Source: Gammaproteobacteria bacterium (GTDB taxonomy: Bacteria > Pseudomonadota > Gammaproteobacteria > Pseudomonadales > Alcanivoracaceae). From it: DNA of 55,312 nt. The position numbers and the translations under genes are program-made. Under the pieces are notes generated by a model. The model worked only from the letters and a program-made list of their open reading frames with translations. It had not been told where the DNA came from and ran no database searches. The stretch is from the NCBI GenBank assembly GCA_018067045.1, contig JAGPVL010000014.1, forward strand, positions 1 to 55,312. Reading direction: 5' to 3'. Below, in pieces: positions 1 to 8,608 of this stretch (the stretch's first letter is position 1; every line of letters begins with the position of its first letter).

Positions 1-46
1 GCAAGCAAGCCCCTACAGCACACCCCTTTCGCGAAAATCAGCAAAA

Positions 47-766
47 CTAGGACTTGCCGCGCACCTGCTTCTCCATCTCATCGACAGAGATATGGCGTAC
101 ATCTTTACCTTTCACGAGATAGATCACTTGCTCGGCGATATTGCGCGCGTGATCACCAATACGCTCAAGCGCCCGCAACGACCAAATAATATTCAGTACA
201 CGCGAAATGGATCGCGGATCTTCCATCATAAAGGTGACCAATGACCGCATCGCCGAACGGTATTCAAGATCGACTTCATTGTCTTCTGCCGCCACCTGTA
301 CCGCGCGATCCGCGTCAAAACGCGCAAAGGCATCTAACGCATCACGTAGCATGGTGCGCACGTGATTGCCGATATGACGCACTTCGACGTAACCGCGCGG
401 TGATTCGCCTTCTTCTGCCAACTGAATGGCCATGCGCGCCACTTTTGCTGATTCGTCACCGATACGCTCGATATCCGAAACCGTTTTTGACACGGCAATA
501 ATCATGCGTAGATCGGATGCTGCAGGCTGCCGCAACGCCAAGACTCTAGCGCACTCGCTATCAATTAGTTTTTCCAAATCATCAACCCGATCTTCTGTGG
601 TGATAACTTTTTCCGCCAGCTCCGAGTCCGCATGCAGCAACGCCTGCAGTGCATCAATAACCTGCTTCTCAACCAGTCCACCCATTTCCATCAAATGGCT
701 ACGAATCGATTCCATCTCTTCGTTAAACTGGCTTGAACTATGTTGGCCAAAATGGGTGCGGTCCAT
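47..766 (-). CDS. phoU: Phosphate transport system regulator PhoU
   Basis: About 239 residues, the usual PhoU length, made of two tandem PhoU three-helix repeats. Conserved repeat segments such as DLRMIIAVSKTVSDIERIGD and the second-repeat ALERIGDHARNIAEQVIY are visible. By family knowledge PhoU is a cytoplasmic protein that links the Pst transporter to the PhoR/PhoB two-component system and represses the Pho regulon when phosphate is plentiful. The ATG at 766 is chosen because GGAG lies 6 nt upstream; an in-frame extension to 811 lacks a comparable ribosome site. It is the last gene of pstS-pstC-pstA-pstB-phoU. phoB and phoR are not in the window. Confidence 0.96.
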   Translation of the reverse strand: MDRTHFGQHSSSQFNEEMESIRSHLMEMGGLVEKQVIDALQALLHADSELAEKVITTEDRVDDLEKLIDSECARVLALRQPAASDLRMIIAVSKTVSDIERIGDESAKVARMAIQLAEEGESPRGYVEVRHIGNHVRTMLRDALDAFARFDADRAVQVAAEDNEVDLEYRSAMRSLVTFMMEDPRSISRVLNIIWSLRALERIGDHARNIAEQVIYLVKGKDVRHISVDEMEKQVRGKS

Positions 767-870
767 GAATGTCTCCGAAATATCCTGATAAAGCGTTGTT
801 AAACCAATCAATCGCCATACTAAACGGCGTCAGCTCATTCGTTCTAACGTCACAAAACTAGCTTCATTGA

Positions 871-1794
871 TTAACCAAAACGGCCGGTAATATAGGCTTC
901 CGTTAACCGGTGATCTGGCGCCGTAAATACCTTGCGCGTGTCATTCACTTCAATTAATCGACCTAAATGGAAGTAAGCGGTGCGATGAGAAACCCGCGCG
1001 GCCTGTTGCATCGAGTGCGTCACAATGGCAATGGTGTATTGGCTAGACAACTCATCGATAAGCTGCTCAATTTTCGCTGTCGCAATCGGATCAAGTGCCG
1101 AACAGGGTTCGTCCATCAACACCACTTCTGGGCTCACCGCAATAGTGCGAGCGATACACAAGCGTTGCTGCTGGCCGCCGGACAAGCCGGTTCCTGGCTG
1201 ATGCAAACGGTCTTTTACTTCGTCCCAAAGTCCCGCTTTTCGCAAGCTGCTTTCAACAATCTGATCAAGCTCATAGCGCTTGTTCGCCAGTCCATGTAAA
1301 CGTGGGCCGTAAGCGACATTGTCGTAAATTGATTTTGGGAACGGATTGGGTTTTTGAAATACCATACCTACACGAGCACGCAGCTCGACTACGTCGAGAC
1401 GGGGATCGTAAATATTGTCGCCTTCGAGATGAAATTCGCCGTTAACGCGACAGGTATCAATGGTGTCGTTCATACGATTAAGTGATCGCAAAAATGTAGA
1501 CTTGCCACAACCAGAAGGACCGATTAACGCAATCACTTCATTTTTTCCAACGTCTAAATTAACGTCAAAGATTGCCTGCTTATCACCATAAAACACGTTA
1601 ACGTCACGCATGCTCATTTTCGGGTCATCAACAAGCGGAAAGCCCACTGTCTTGTCTGGGTATTCAATATTCGTTTCGTTCATTGGAACCGATCCCGTGG
1701 CATTAACTTTAACCGTGCTATTAGTGTTGTCCGACGCAGTCTTCTTCTGTGAAGGCGCCTCTGAAGTATCATTGATACTACTCGCGGTTTCCAT
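871..1794 (-). CDS. pstB: Phosphate ABC transporter ATP-binding protein PstB
   Basis: ATPase subunit of the high-affinity phosphate importer. Walker A (GPSGCGKST), the ABC signature ([13 protein letters not shown]) and Walker B ([13 protein letters not shown]) are all intact, followed by the switch histidine ([13 protein letters not shown]). The protein has 307 residues against roughly 260 for most PstB proteins. The excess is a Ser/Thr/Asn-rich N-terminal extension of about 55 residues before the usual [11 protein letters not shown] start of the fold. The upstream start is supported by AAGGAGTG 8 nt before the ATG. It lies 13 nt downstream of pstA and 104 nt upstream of the phoU start, so it belongs to the same transcript. 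Confidence 0.97.
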   Translation of the reverse strand: METASSINDTSEAPSQKKTASDNTNSTVKVNATGSVPMNETNIEYPDKTVGFPLVDDPKMSMRDVNVFYGDKQAIFDVNLDVGKNEVIALIGPSGCGKSTFLRSLNRMNDTIDTCRVNGEFHLEGDNIYDPRLDVVELRARVGMVFQKPNPFPKSIYDNVAYGPRLHGLANKRYELDQIVESSLRKAGLWDEVKDRLHQPGTGLSGGQQQRLCIARTIAVSPEVVLMDEPCSALDPIATAKIEQLIDELSSQYTIAIVTHSMQQAARVSHRTAYFHLGRLIEVNDTRKVFTAPDHRLTEAYITGRFG

Positions 1795-1807
1795 GACTTC
1801 TCACTCC

Positions 1808-3079
1808 TTACCAGCGACGCTCAAGACGTTTACGTAAAATAACAGCGAACGTGTTCATCGTGATCAGAAAACCGAGGAGCACCATAATTGCCGCAGAGGT
1901 AAGCGCAACGAAAGATGTCTCCGGGCTATCTGCCCATAAATAAATTTGTACCGGCAGCACCGTCGCCGGACTAACCGGGCCGCCCGGCACATCAACAATA
2001 AACGCCACCATGCCGATCATTAACAAGGGCGCGGTTTCACCTAGCGCTTGCGCCATACCGAGAATGGCGCCGGTTAACATGCCCGGAAGCGCTAATGGTA
2101 AAACATGATGTAACACGACCTGCATCTTCGATGCGCCGAGACCGAGTGCTGCCTCACGAATCGACGGCGGCACGGATTTGATCGACGCACGTGCGGAAAT
2201 AATAATGGTTGGCAACGTCATCAGCGTTAGCACAATACCGCCCACTAGCGGCACCGAACGCGGCATACCAAAAAATCCAATAAATACCGCCAAGCCAAGC
2301 AAACCGAAAATGATCGACGGCACCGCAGCAAGGTTATTGATATTCACTTCAATAAAGTCAGTAATTTTATTTTTCGGCGCAAATTCTTCTAAGTAAACCG
2401 CGGCCGCCACACCAATGGGAAAGGCCAGCGCAACCGTCACTAGCATGGTAAAGAAAGAACCAACCGCCGCCCCCCAAAGGCCGGCAAGCTCTGGCTCACG
2501 AGAATCACCGTGGGTAAATAACGACGCGTTAAAGCGTCGATCAATGTCACCAGATTGCTCTAACGAGGAAATCCACGCTTGCTGTGATTCCGACAGCCGT
2601 GCCGTTTCACTTCGTGTTGCAATATTGGCTTTGCTGTACACATCAACATCATCATCGGCAAGCAACCACATTGTTGCCGTCGTGCCGATTAAGTGCGGGT
2701 TATCCTTAATATGATCTCGCAAAGAGTAACTCGCCCCATTGCTGATCAGGCTATACAACGCGCGTTTTTCCGTTCGTCCTTCAACGTCGGGGAATCGTTG
2801 CCGCAAGGATTGCTTTATCACCGCCGAGAAGTCGGCAAACATCAATTGCTCTTGATCGGTCGGATCATTGATACCCAATAGCTCACTGTCGTAGGTCACT
2901 TCGAGCTGCACATAGGTTTCAAAAAACCCGGATGTACCTTTACTAATAATGTCGCTGAATAGCAGTACGACCGCCAGCAAGCCAATCGAAACGGAGGCAA
3001 TGCCATAAGCGCGAAATCGTTTCTCGGCGCGATAACGACGCGCTAGTGTTTTCCGGACTGTTTCAGTGGTCTTACTCAT
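1808..3079 (-). CDS. pstA: Phosphate ABC transporter permease PstA (long form)
   Basis: Inner-membrane permease subunit of the Pst phosphate importer, 423 residues. The C-terminal half (about 200-420) is the binding-protein-dependent permease fold, with the coupling-helix EAA-type segment REAALGLGASKMQVVLHHVLP. The N-terminal 200 residues hold one membrane helix and a large soluble segment resembling the DUF3333 extension of long gammaproteobacterial PstA proteins. E. coli PstA, at about 296 residues, lacks it. The start overlaps the end of pstC by 8 nt and has GGGAG just upstream, suggesting translational coupling. It would pair with PstC to form the channel and dock on a PstB dimer. Confidence 0.95.
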   Translation of the reverse strand: MSKTTETVRKTLARRYRAEKRFRAYGIASVSIGLLAVVLLFSDIISKGTSGFFETYVQLEVTYDSELLGINDPTDQEQLMFADFSAVIKQSLRQRFPDVEGRTEKRALYSLISNGASYSLRDHIKDNPHLIGTTATMWLLADDDVDVYSKANIATRSETARLSESQQAWISSLEQSGDIDRRFNASLFTHGDSREPELAGLWGAAVGSFFTMLVTVALAFPIGVAAAVYLEEFAPKNKITDFIEVNINNLAAVPSIIFGLLGLAVFIGFFGMPRSVPLVGGIVLTLMTLPTIIISARASIKSVPPSIREAALGLGASKMQVVLHHVLPLALPGMLTGAILGMAQALGETAPLLMIGMVAFIVDVPGGPVSPATVLPVQIYLWADSPETSFVALTSAAIMVLLGFLITMNTFAVILRKRLERRW

Positions 3080-4460
3080 ACTGCTCCCGGTATTTCTTCA
3101 CAATGCGCAAGGCAATAATGTTTAGCGCGAGCGTGGTCAGGAATAACATCAAACCTAGCGCAAAGGCCGCTAATGTTTTGGCAGAATCAAATTCTTGGTC
3201 GCCGACCAACAGCGTGACAATTTGTACGGTAATGGTGGTTACGGCTTCTAACGGATTCGCGGTTAGATTGGCGGCCAATCCTGCAGCCATCACTACAATC
3301 ATCGTCTCACCAATCGCGCGCGACGCTGCTAACAACACGCCGCCCATAATGCCGGGCAAGGCAGCCGGAATAATGACCTGCTTAATGGTTTCACTTTTTG
3401 TCGCGCCTAACGCTAACGAACCGTCGCGCATCGCATTCGGCACTGCGGTAATCACGTCATCGGATAACGACGACACGAACGGGATAATCATGACACCCAT
3501 GACCAAGCCCGCCGCCAACGCGCTCTCTGACGCGACCGACAAGCCAATGCTATCTCCTAGCTCGCGAATAAATGGCGCCACGGTCAGAGCGGCAAAGAAG
3601 CCATACACGACCGTTGGCACACCGGCGAGAATTTCCAACGTCGGTTTCGCAAAGGCGCGGAATTTGGGGTGCGCATATTCCGCCAAGTAAATCGCGGACA
3701 TCAGCCCGACTGGCACGGCAATAATCAATGCGATCGCCGAAATAAGTAGCGTGCCAGCAAACAGCGGCACTGCGCCAAAAGCACCTGACGACGCCACCTG
3801 ATCGGCGCGCAACGCTGTCTGCGGGCTCCACTCTAAACCGAATAAAAATTCCGCCGGCGAGACCTTGCCAAAGAAGCGAATCGACTCAAACAGTACGGAG
3901 AAGACGATGCCGACGGTGGTCAAGATCGCCACCAGCGCACTCAGCATCAATAAAAATTGAATAACTTTTTCGACCCGCTGACGCGCTCTTAACTGTGGCT
4001 GAATACGGCTCCATCCCCACACGCCACCGAGTACCGACAAGCAAACAAAAAAGAGTGTCAGCAACTGGGTATTACTGCGGCGCAAGCTGTTGAGGTGCTC
4101 AGCCGCTATCGCCACATAAGGCTGCACAGCATCTTCGGCCAATGCCCCACTGGCGACGTTTTGGATTTTGTTCATCAGCAAGTTGTAGCCGACTTCATCG
4201 GTCGGCAGCGCCGCCACGGGCAAAGCACTAATGACGCTGTTACGGATAATGCTGTCATCAATGATCAGCCACATGCCGAGCAGCGCCAGCGCGGGCAATA
4301 CACACCAGATCATAGCCAGCATGGCGTAATACGACGGCAAAGAATGAAGGTGGCGAATACCACCCAATGGCGCCGCCACGGCATGGGAGCGACGGTAGCC
4401 TAGGTACCAAACGGCAGCCCCAATCGCAATCAGTAATAGCAGCAGGTTGCCTGTCTGCAT
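3072..4460 (-). CDS. pstC: Phosphate ABC transporter permease PstC (long form)
   Basis: Second permease subunit of the Pst system, 462 residues against about 320 in E. coli. The N-terminal third holds extra transmembrane helices (around residues 1-20, 50-70 and 130-150) and a periplasmic loop. The permease domain with several helices covers roughly 165-460. The cytoplasmic coupling motif reads RDGSLALGATKSETIKQVIIP. The ATG at 4460 has CGGAG 7 nt upstream. It is separated from pstS by a 334-nt gap containing a strong hairpin, which may lower permease expression relative to the binding protein. That effect is inferred from position only. Confidence 0.95.
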   Translation of the reverse strand: MQTGNLLLLLIAIGAAVWYLGYRRSHAVAAPLGGIRHLHSLPSYYAMLAMIWCVLPALALLGMWLIIDDSIIRNSVISALPVAALPTDEVGYNLLMNKIQNVASGALAEDAVQPYVAIAAEHLNSLRRSNTQLLTLFFVCLSVLGGVWGWSRIQPQLRARQRVEKVIQFLLMLSALVAILTTVGIVFSVLFESIRFFGKVSPAEFLFGLEWSPQTALRADQVASSGAFGAVPLFAGTLLISAIALIIAVPVGLMSAIYLAEYAHPKFRAFAKPTLEILAGVPTVVYGFFAALTVAPFIRELGDSIGLSVASESALAAGLVMGVMIIPFVSSLSDDVITAVPNAMRDGSLALGATKSETIKQVIIPAALPGIMGGVLLAASRAIGETMIVVMAAGLAANLTANPLEAVTTITVQIVTLLVGDQEFDSAKTLAAFALGLMLFLTTLALNIIALRIVKKYREQYE

Positions 4461-4794
4461 GAATAACTCCGTAATTCAGGGAATGTCTGCCAAGTCGCAG
4501 TTTACTCACGCCCTAGCAGGACAGGATTAAACATCGACTTGGCGGAAAATCCGAGCTAACTCTTTGCTCCCAGTGCGCATGCGCTTGACGGTGGTGAGCG
4601 CATAAGAGGCCTGGTCGTTCCCGGCCAAGCCTCTTATGTCATGCTAGATTAACGGCTCTGGTGCTTTCCAGCCTACCTTCAGCGCTTGCAAGGGTCTCTT
4701 GCAAGCCATCCCAGTAAAGCGTGTATGACGCTATGGTGACGCACCAGTGTTACCGTTTTATTACAGCGTGTGCTCAACGCTTTAACTGACGCGT
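4461..4794. other. pstS-pstC intergenic region
   Basis: This 334-nt gap lies inside the pst operon on the minus strand. It carries one clear feature, the hairpin at 4601-4638. I see no coding potential and no second promoter I could defend. Confidence 0.6.
4601..4638 (-). other. Stem-loop between pstS and pstC
   Basis: A perfect 10-bp stem, CATAAGAGGC pairing with GCCTCTTATG, encloses an 18-nt loop that can pair further through TGG/CCA. It lies 157 nt downstream of the pstS stop on the transcribed strand. No T-run follows, so it is not a classic terminator. Stems in this position in binding-protein operons often protect the upstream mRNA from 3' decay. That role is inferred. Confidence 0.55.
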
Positions 4795-5865
4795 TTAGTG
4801 CAGCTCTTTGCCGGTCATCGGCGTCAGGCTTTTCGCTTGTGCTGCGACTTCGTCACGCATCTTCTTCGGCGCAGGAATCAGGCCTTTATCGGCAAGATAG
4901 CCTTCGTCGCCCCAAGCTTTCTCGGAAGTAAACTCTTTAACATAGCCTTCGATGCCAGGAATCACACCAACATGAGCATTCTTAACATAGAAGAACAAAG
5001 AGCGGGACACTGGGTATGAACCATCCGCGATGCTGTCAAACGTTGGCACAACACCACCGACGGTTGAACCCTGCACTTTGCCGCGATTCTGGTCGAGGAA
5101 ACTAAAGCCAAATACGCCCAGCGCGTTTGGGTTGCCTTCGAGCTTTTGCACGATCAGGTTGTCGTTCTCACCCGCTTCAATGTAATGGCCGTCTTCGCGC
5201 ACGCCGCGGCAGATTGCCTTGTACTTGTTCTTGTCGACGCTCTTCATGTCTTTCAACCAGCCAAATGTCTTGCAACCACCTTCGATGGCCAATTCATTAA
5301 AGGCATCGCGAGTACCGGATGTTGGCGGTGGACCAAGCACTTCAATTTTTGTCGCCGGTAACGTTGGGTTCACGTCTTTCCACGTTTTGTAAGGATTGGC
5401 GACCAATGTTTCAGAGCCGTCTGGATTTGGCACGTCTTTCGCCAAGGCCAAGAACAAATCTTTGCGAGTCAGCGCCAACTGTGGTGCTTTGGTTGAATTG
5501 GCGATCACGATGCCGTCATAACCAAGCATCACTTCAGTAATGTCTTTCACGCCATTTTCTTGGCAACTCTCAAACTCACCTTTCTTCATACGTCGTGATG
5601 CATTGGTGATGTCTGGGTGCTGGGTACCAACACCGGCGCAAAACAGCTTCATGCCACCGCCCGAACCGGTCGATTCGATCTTCGGGGTCGCGCCGCCGGT
5701 TGAGCGACCAAAACGCTCAGCCACAACCGTAGCGAAAGGGTAAACCGTGGATGAACCCACGATGCTGACGTTTGAACGTGACGCGGCAACTGCCGGGGCG
5801 CTCGTTACCGCAACGGCGAGTGCTAGAGCAGGCGCCATACCGACAAAAGTAGCTTTTAGATTCAT
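4795..5865 (-). CDS. pstS: Phosphate ABC transporter substrate-binding protein PstS
   Basis: Periplasmic phosphate-binding protein, 356 residues. An N-terminal signal peptide (about 1-28, cleaved near AVAAS) precedes the typical beginning NVSIVGSSTVYPFATVVAE. The phosphate-contacting segments STGSGGG and PTSGTRDAF are both visible. It belongs to the PBP-like PstS family that feeds PstCAB. The ATG at 5865 is preceded by AGGAGAG. It is the first gene of the pst operon and is transcribed away from the TRAP genes. A 5'-UTR hairpin and a candidate PhoB half-site lie upstream. Confidence 0.96.
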   Translation of the reverse strand: MNLKATFVGMAPALALAVAVTSAPAVAASRSNVSIVGSSTVYPFATVVAERFGRSTGGATPKIESTGSGGGMKLFCAGVGTQHPDITNASRRMKKGEFESCQENGVKDITEVMLGYDGIVIANSTKAPQLALTRKDLFLALAKDVPNPDGSETLVANPYKTWKDVNPTLPATKIEVLGPPPTSGTRDAFNELAIEGGCKTFGWLKDMKSVDKNKYKAICRGVREDGHYIEAGENDNLIVQKLEGNPNALGVFGFSFLDQNRGKVQGSTVGGVVPTFDSIADGSYPVSRSLFFYVKNAHVGVIPGIEGYVKEFTSEKAWGDEGYLADKGLIPAPKKMRDEVAAQAKSLTPMTGKELH

Positions 5866-5887
5866 TTTATCTCTCCTGTTGAAATCA

Positions 5888-5913
5888 CCGCCGGTTTTCG
5901 TTTTTGCCGGCGG
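5888..5913 (-). promoter_or_regulatory. 5'-UTR hairpin upstream of pstS
   Basis: CCGCCGG and CCGGCGG form a 7-bp GC-rich stem around an A-rich 12-nt loop. The stem sits about 13 nt before the pstS Shine-Dalgarno sequence, so it should form in the pstS leader. A role in translation or mRNA stability is inferred only. Confidence 0.45.
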
Positions 5914-6002
5914 CGCTGTGTAAGCAATGATGTGTCATCTTGTGCTGTTCTATGAATGCCTTAAGACCATTCAAACCTTGAGCAGGGCTGATGCTAGGGT
6001 GC

Positions 6003-6020
6003 GAATATGACAGTGTCGTG
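6003..6020 (-). promoter_or_regulatory. Candidate PhoB (Pho box) half-site before pstS
   Basis: The minus strand contains CTGTCAT (6007-6013), a perfect match to one 7-mer of the Pho box, with a poorer copy (CTTCACG) just upstream of it. It lies about 140 nt upstream of the pstS start. Only one half-site is good, so this is a weak call supported mainly by its location before pst. The rest of the 336-nt gap 5866-6201 holds the divergent dctQ leader and nothing else I can name. Confidence 0.3.
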
Positions 6021-6201
6021 AAGGCATCAATAAAACGTCGAAATACTGGTCTGCCTCTAATCTGGCCATTATCAGCCTAGAAACCCTGAGTGACGCCTTA
6101 TATAGCGCCGCAACATAACGCCACAGCAAGACACAAGACGCTACTGACCTAGACGGCGGCGCACCCTATAATCGCGGGCTTTCTCATAAACAGGAATATC
6201 C

Positions 6202-6762
6202 ATGACGTCTCGCGCGCGCTGGCTAGGACGGCTAGAACACATCGCTACCGTGACCGGCCACGCCAGTAGCTGGCTGAGCTTGCTGCTGGTAATGGCCTCG
6301 ATGCTGGTCGTGGTGCTGCGCTATGTCTTCGACTTCGGCAGCATCGGCCTGCAAGAACTGGTGATGTATTTGCACGGGGCGCTGTTTATGTTCGGCCTTG
6401 CCTATACTTTGTCGCTCGACCAGCACGTGCGCGTGGATATCTTCTATCAGCGCTTTAGTCCGGCACGGCGCGGCATGGTGGATTTCTTCGGCACGTTAAT
6501 TTTCTTGCTGCCAACCTGCATTACCATCTTGGTGCTGTGCGGCCACTATGTGTGGGTCAGCTGGGTACGCCAAGAAGGCTCCGCCGATCCCGGCGGCCTG
6601 CCATTTGTGTACCTCTTGAAAACCTTGCTGCTGATCGCCCCGGCGTTACTCACCCTACAAGGCATCGCCGAAGCGATACGGGCGTGGCTGCGCTGGCGTC
6701 GACCAGAGCATGGCGCGGCCTACACTGCACGGCCGTCCGTGGACCAAGGAGAGTCCGCATGA
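6202..6762 (+). CDS. TRAP transporter small permease subunit (DctQ family)
   Basis: 186 residues with four predicted membrane helices (about 18-40, 52-75, 92-115 and 130-155), the layout of DctQ. The Gln-Glu motif after helix one (GLQELVMYLHGALFMFGLAY) is characteristic of the family. It should form a membrane complex with the next gene for Na+-driven uptake of an organic acid brought by a periplasmic DctP protein. The start ATG has AGGAA upstream. Its stop overlaps the dctM start (ATGA), so the two are coupled. No binding-protein gene is adjacent; a candidate partner lies on the other strand at 22691-23812. Confidence 0.92.
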   Translation: MTSRARWLGRLEHIATVTGHASSWLSLLLVMASMLVVVLRYVFDFGSIGLQELVMYLHGALFMFGLAYTLSLDQHVRVDIFYQRFSPARRGMVDFFGTLIFLLPTCITILVLCGHYVWVSWVRQEGSADPGGLPFVYLLKTLLLIAPALLTLQGIAEAIRAWLRWRRPEHGAAYTARPSVDQGESA

Positions 6763-8159
6763 TCGAATTGATGCCGCTATTACTCTTCTTTGTCACCTGT
6801 ATCGCCTTGATGGCGGGCTATCCGGTCGCCTTTACACTCAGCGGCGTGGCACTGCTTTTCGCCGCCATTGGTACGGCCACCGGCACCTTCGACAGCTCGG
6901 TGATGACCTTCATTCCGAATCGCCTGTTCGGCATCGTCAGCAATCAAACCCTGATCGCCGTGCCACTGTTTATTTTTATGGGCGTGACGCTGGAGAAATC
7001 CCGCGTCGCTGAGAATCTGCTCTCGAGTATGGCGCGCTTATTCGGCCCGGTACGCGGCGGGCTGGGCGTATCGTTGGTGTTGGTTGGCGCGTTGCTGGCC
7101 GCCAGCACTGGTATCGTCGGCGCGACAGTTGTCACCATGGGCTTGTTGTCGCTGCCGACCATGCTGCGTATGGGCTATTCGCCAACATTAACGACCGGCT
7201 TGATCTGCGCCACCGGCACACTCGGACAAATTATTCCGCCGTCAATTGCGCTGGTGTTGCTCGGCGACGTGCTGTCATCGTCCTTTCAACAGGCGCAACT
7301 AAGCGCCGGACTCTGGTCGACCGATACCGTATCGGTGGGGGATTTATTTGTCGGCGCGTTAATTCCCGGCCTAGGACTGGTGTTGATGTATGTGCTGTAT
7401 GTGTTGGCGGTCGCGTGGGTAAAACCCAGCCACGCACCGGCAGCACCGTCGATCAGCAACGCCGACATCGTCACGGGTACAGCCGCCAACACGCCCCTGT
7501 GGCTCGATCTGCTCACCAGCTTAGTGCCGCCGCTAGGGTTGATTCTGGCTGTGCTCGGTTCAATTCTCGGCGGTATCGCCACGCCGACCGAAGCGGCCGG
7601 CGTTGGCGCATTCGGTGCATTGCTGCTGGCACTGCTGAATAAACAGCTGAACCTCACCCGCCTGCGTGAAGTGATGCGCACCACCACCCGCGTCACCGCG
7701 ATGGTGTTTATGATTCTGATCGGCGCGTCGATTTTCTCATTGGTATTTCGCGGTCTTGGCGGCGACGAAGCCGTCGAAGGGCTATTTCAGCACATTCCCG
7801 GCGGCACCCTCGGCGCGATGCTGGTGGTAATGGCGCTGATTTTTCTGCTGGGCTTTATTCTCGACTTTATTGAGATCACCTTTGTCGTCATCCCCATTGT
7901 CGCGCCCATTCTGCTCGCCCAAGGGGTCGACCCGGTGTGGCTTGGTGTGATGATCGCCATCAACCTACAAACGTCGTTTCTCACCCCGCCGTTCGGCTTC
8001 GCCTTGTTTTATTTGCGCGGTGTCGCACCCGCAAGCATTAGTACCGGACAAATCTATCGCGGTGTACTACCTTTTATTCTGATCCAGCTGTTAATGTTGG
8101 GCCTGCTGGCGTGGTGGCCCGAACTCGCCACTTGGCTACCAGAACAAATGTACGGCTAA
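6759..8159 (+). CDS. TRAP transporter large permease subunit (DctM family)
   Basis: 466 residues with about twelve membrane helices, the transport subunit of a TRAP system. Family segments include PLFIFMGVTLEKSRVAENLL, TGTLGQIIPPSIALVLLGD and the C-terminal QTSFLTPPFGFALFYLRG. The segment LGFILDFIEITFVVIPIVAP is typical of the mannitol/chloroaromatic-type large subunits (COG4664 as I remember it). The ATG at 6759 lies in the ATGA overlap with dctQ. An in-frame extension to 6537 overlaps dctQ and is not credible. The substrate cannot be read from the sequence. Confidence 0.93.
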   Translation: MIELMPLLLFFVTCIALMAGYPVAFTLSGVALLFAAIGTATGTFDSSVMTFIPNRLFGIVSNQTLIAVPLFIFMGVTLEKSRVAENLLSSMARLFGPVRGGLGVSLVLVGALLAASTGIVGATVVTMGLLSLPTMLRMGYSPTLTTGLICATGTLGQIIPPSIALVLLGDVLSSSFQQAQLSAGLWSTDTVSVGDLFVGALIPGLGLVLMYVLYVLAVAWVKPSHAPAAPSISNADIVTGTAANTPLWLDLLTSLVPPLGLILAVLGSILGGIATPTEAAGVGAFGALLLALLNKQLNLTRLREVMRTTTRVTAMVFMILIGASIFSLVFRGLGGDEAVEGLFQHIPGGTLGAMLVVMALIFLLGFILDFIEITFVVIPIVAPILLAQGVDPVWLGVMIAINLQTSFLTPPFGFALFYLRGVAPASISTGQIYRGVLPFILIQLLMLGLLAWWPELATWLPEQMYG

Positions 8160-8191
8160 AGCACACAACATAAATCCGTCCAGGGGGACAT

Positions 8192-8605
8192 GTGGCAGAC
8201 CATATAGACGATATCGATAGCGACCCATTGCCGGCCGGTACCTTGGCACTGCAAACCATTGCCATGCCCGCGGACGCCAACTGGAATGGCGACATTTTTG
8301 GCGGCTGGCTGGTTTCACAAATGGACCTCGCCGGCGCCGTGACCGCACGCCGTGCCGCACGCGGCCGTATCGCCACCGTCGCCATCGACAGCATGGCCTT
8401 CTTACGCCCCGTGCCGGTGGGCGCCGTGATCAGCTGCTACACACAACTACTCGATATTGGTCGCACCTCGATGAAGATTCAGGTCGAAGTATGGATTAGC
8501 GACCACAACAGCAACCAAGCCAAAGTCACCGAAGGCATATTTACTTTTGTTGCCATCGACGGCACCGGCCACACCCGCCCTGTGCCGAAAGCTTCGGCCA
8601 ACTAA
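8192..8605 (+). CDS. Acyl-CoA thioesterase, YciA-like hotdog-fold protein
   Basis: 137 residues forming one hotdog domain. The conserved stretch DANWNGDIFGGWLVSQMDLA contains the Asn/Asp catalytic region and the long helix of acyl-CoA thioesterases. VAIDSMAFLRPVPVG matches the following strand of YciA. The expected activity is hydrolysis of short- to medium-chain acyl-CoA to CoA and free acid in the cytoplasm. It starts at GTG with AGGGGGA upstream. It lies 32 nt after dctM on the same strand and 3 nt before the next gene, so it probably shares their transcript. Confidence 0.85.
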   Translation: MADHIDDIDSDPLPAGTLALQTIAMPADANWNGDIFGGWLVSQMDLAGAVTARRAARGRIATVAIDSMAFLRPVPVGAVISCYTQLLDIGRTSMKIQVEVWISDHNSNQAKVTEGIFTFVAIDGTGHTRPVPKASAN

Positions 8606-8608
8606 TCG

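Noticed and set aside
7286-7696. Long minus-strand ORF inside dctM
   Set aside because: It is low-complexity and basic and opposes a clear DctM membrane protein, so it is a shadow of that gene.
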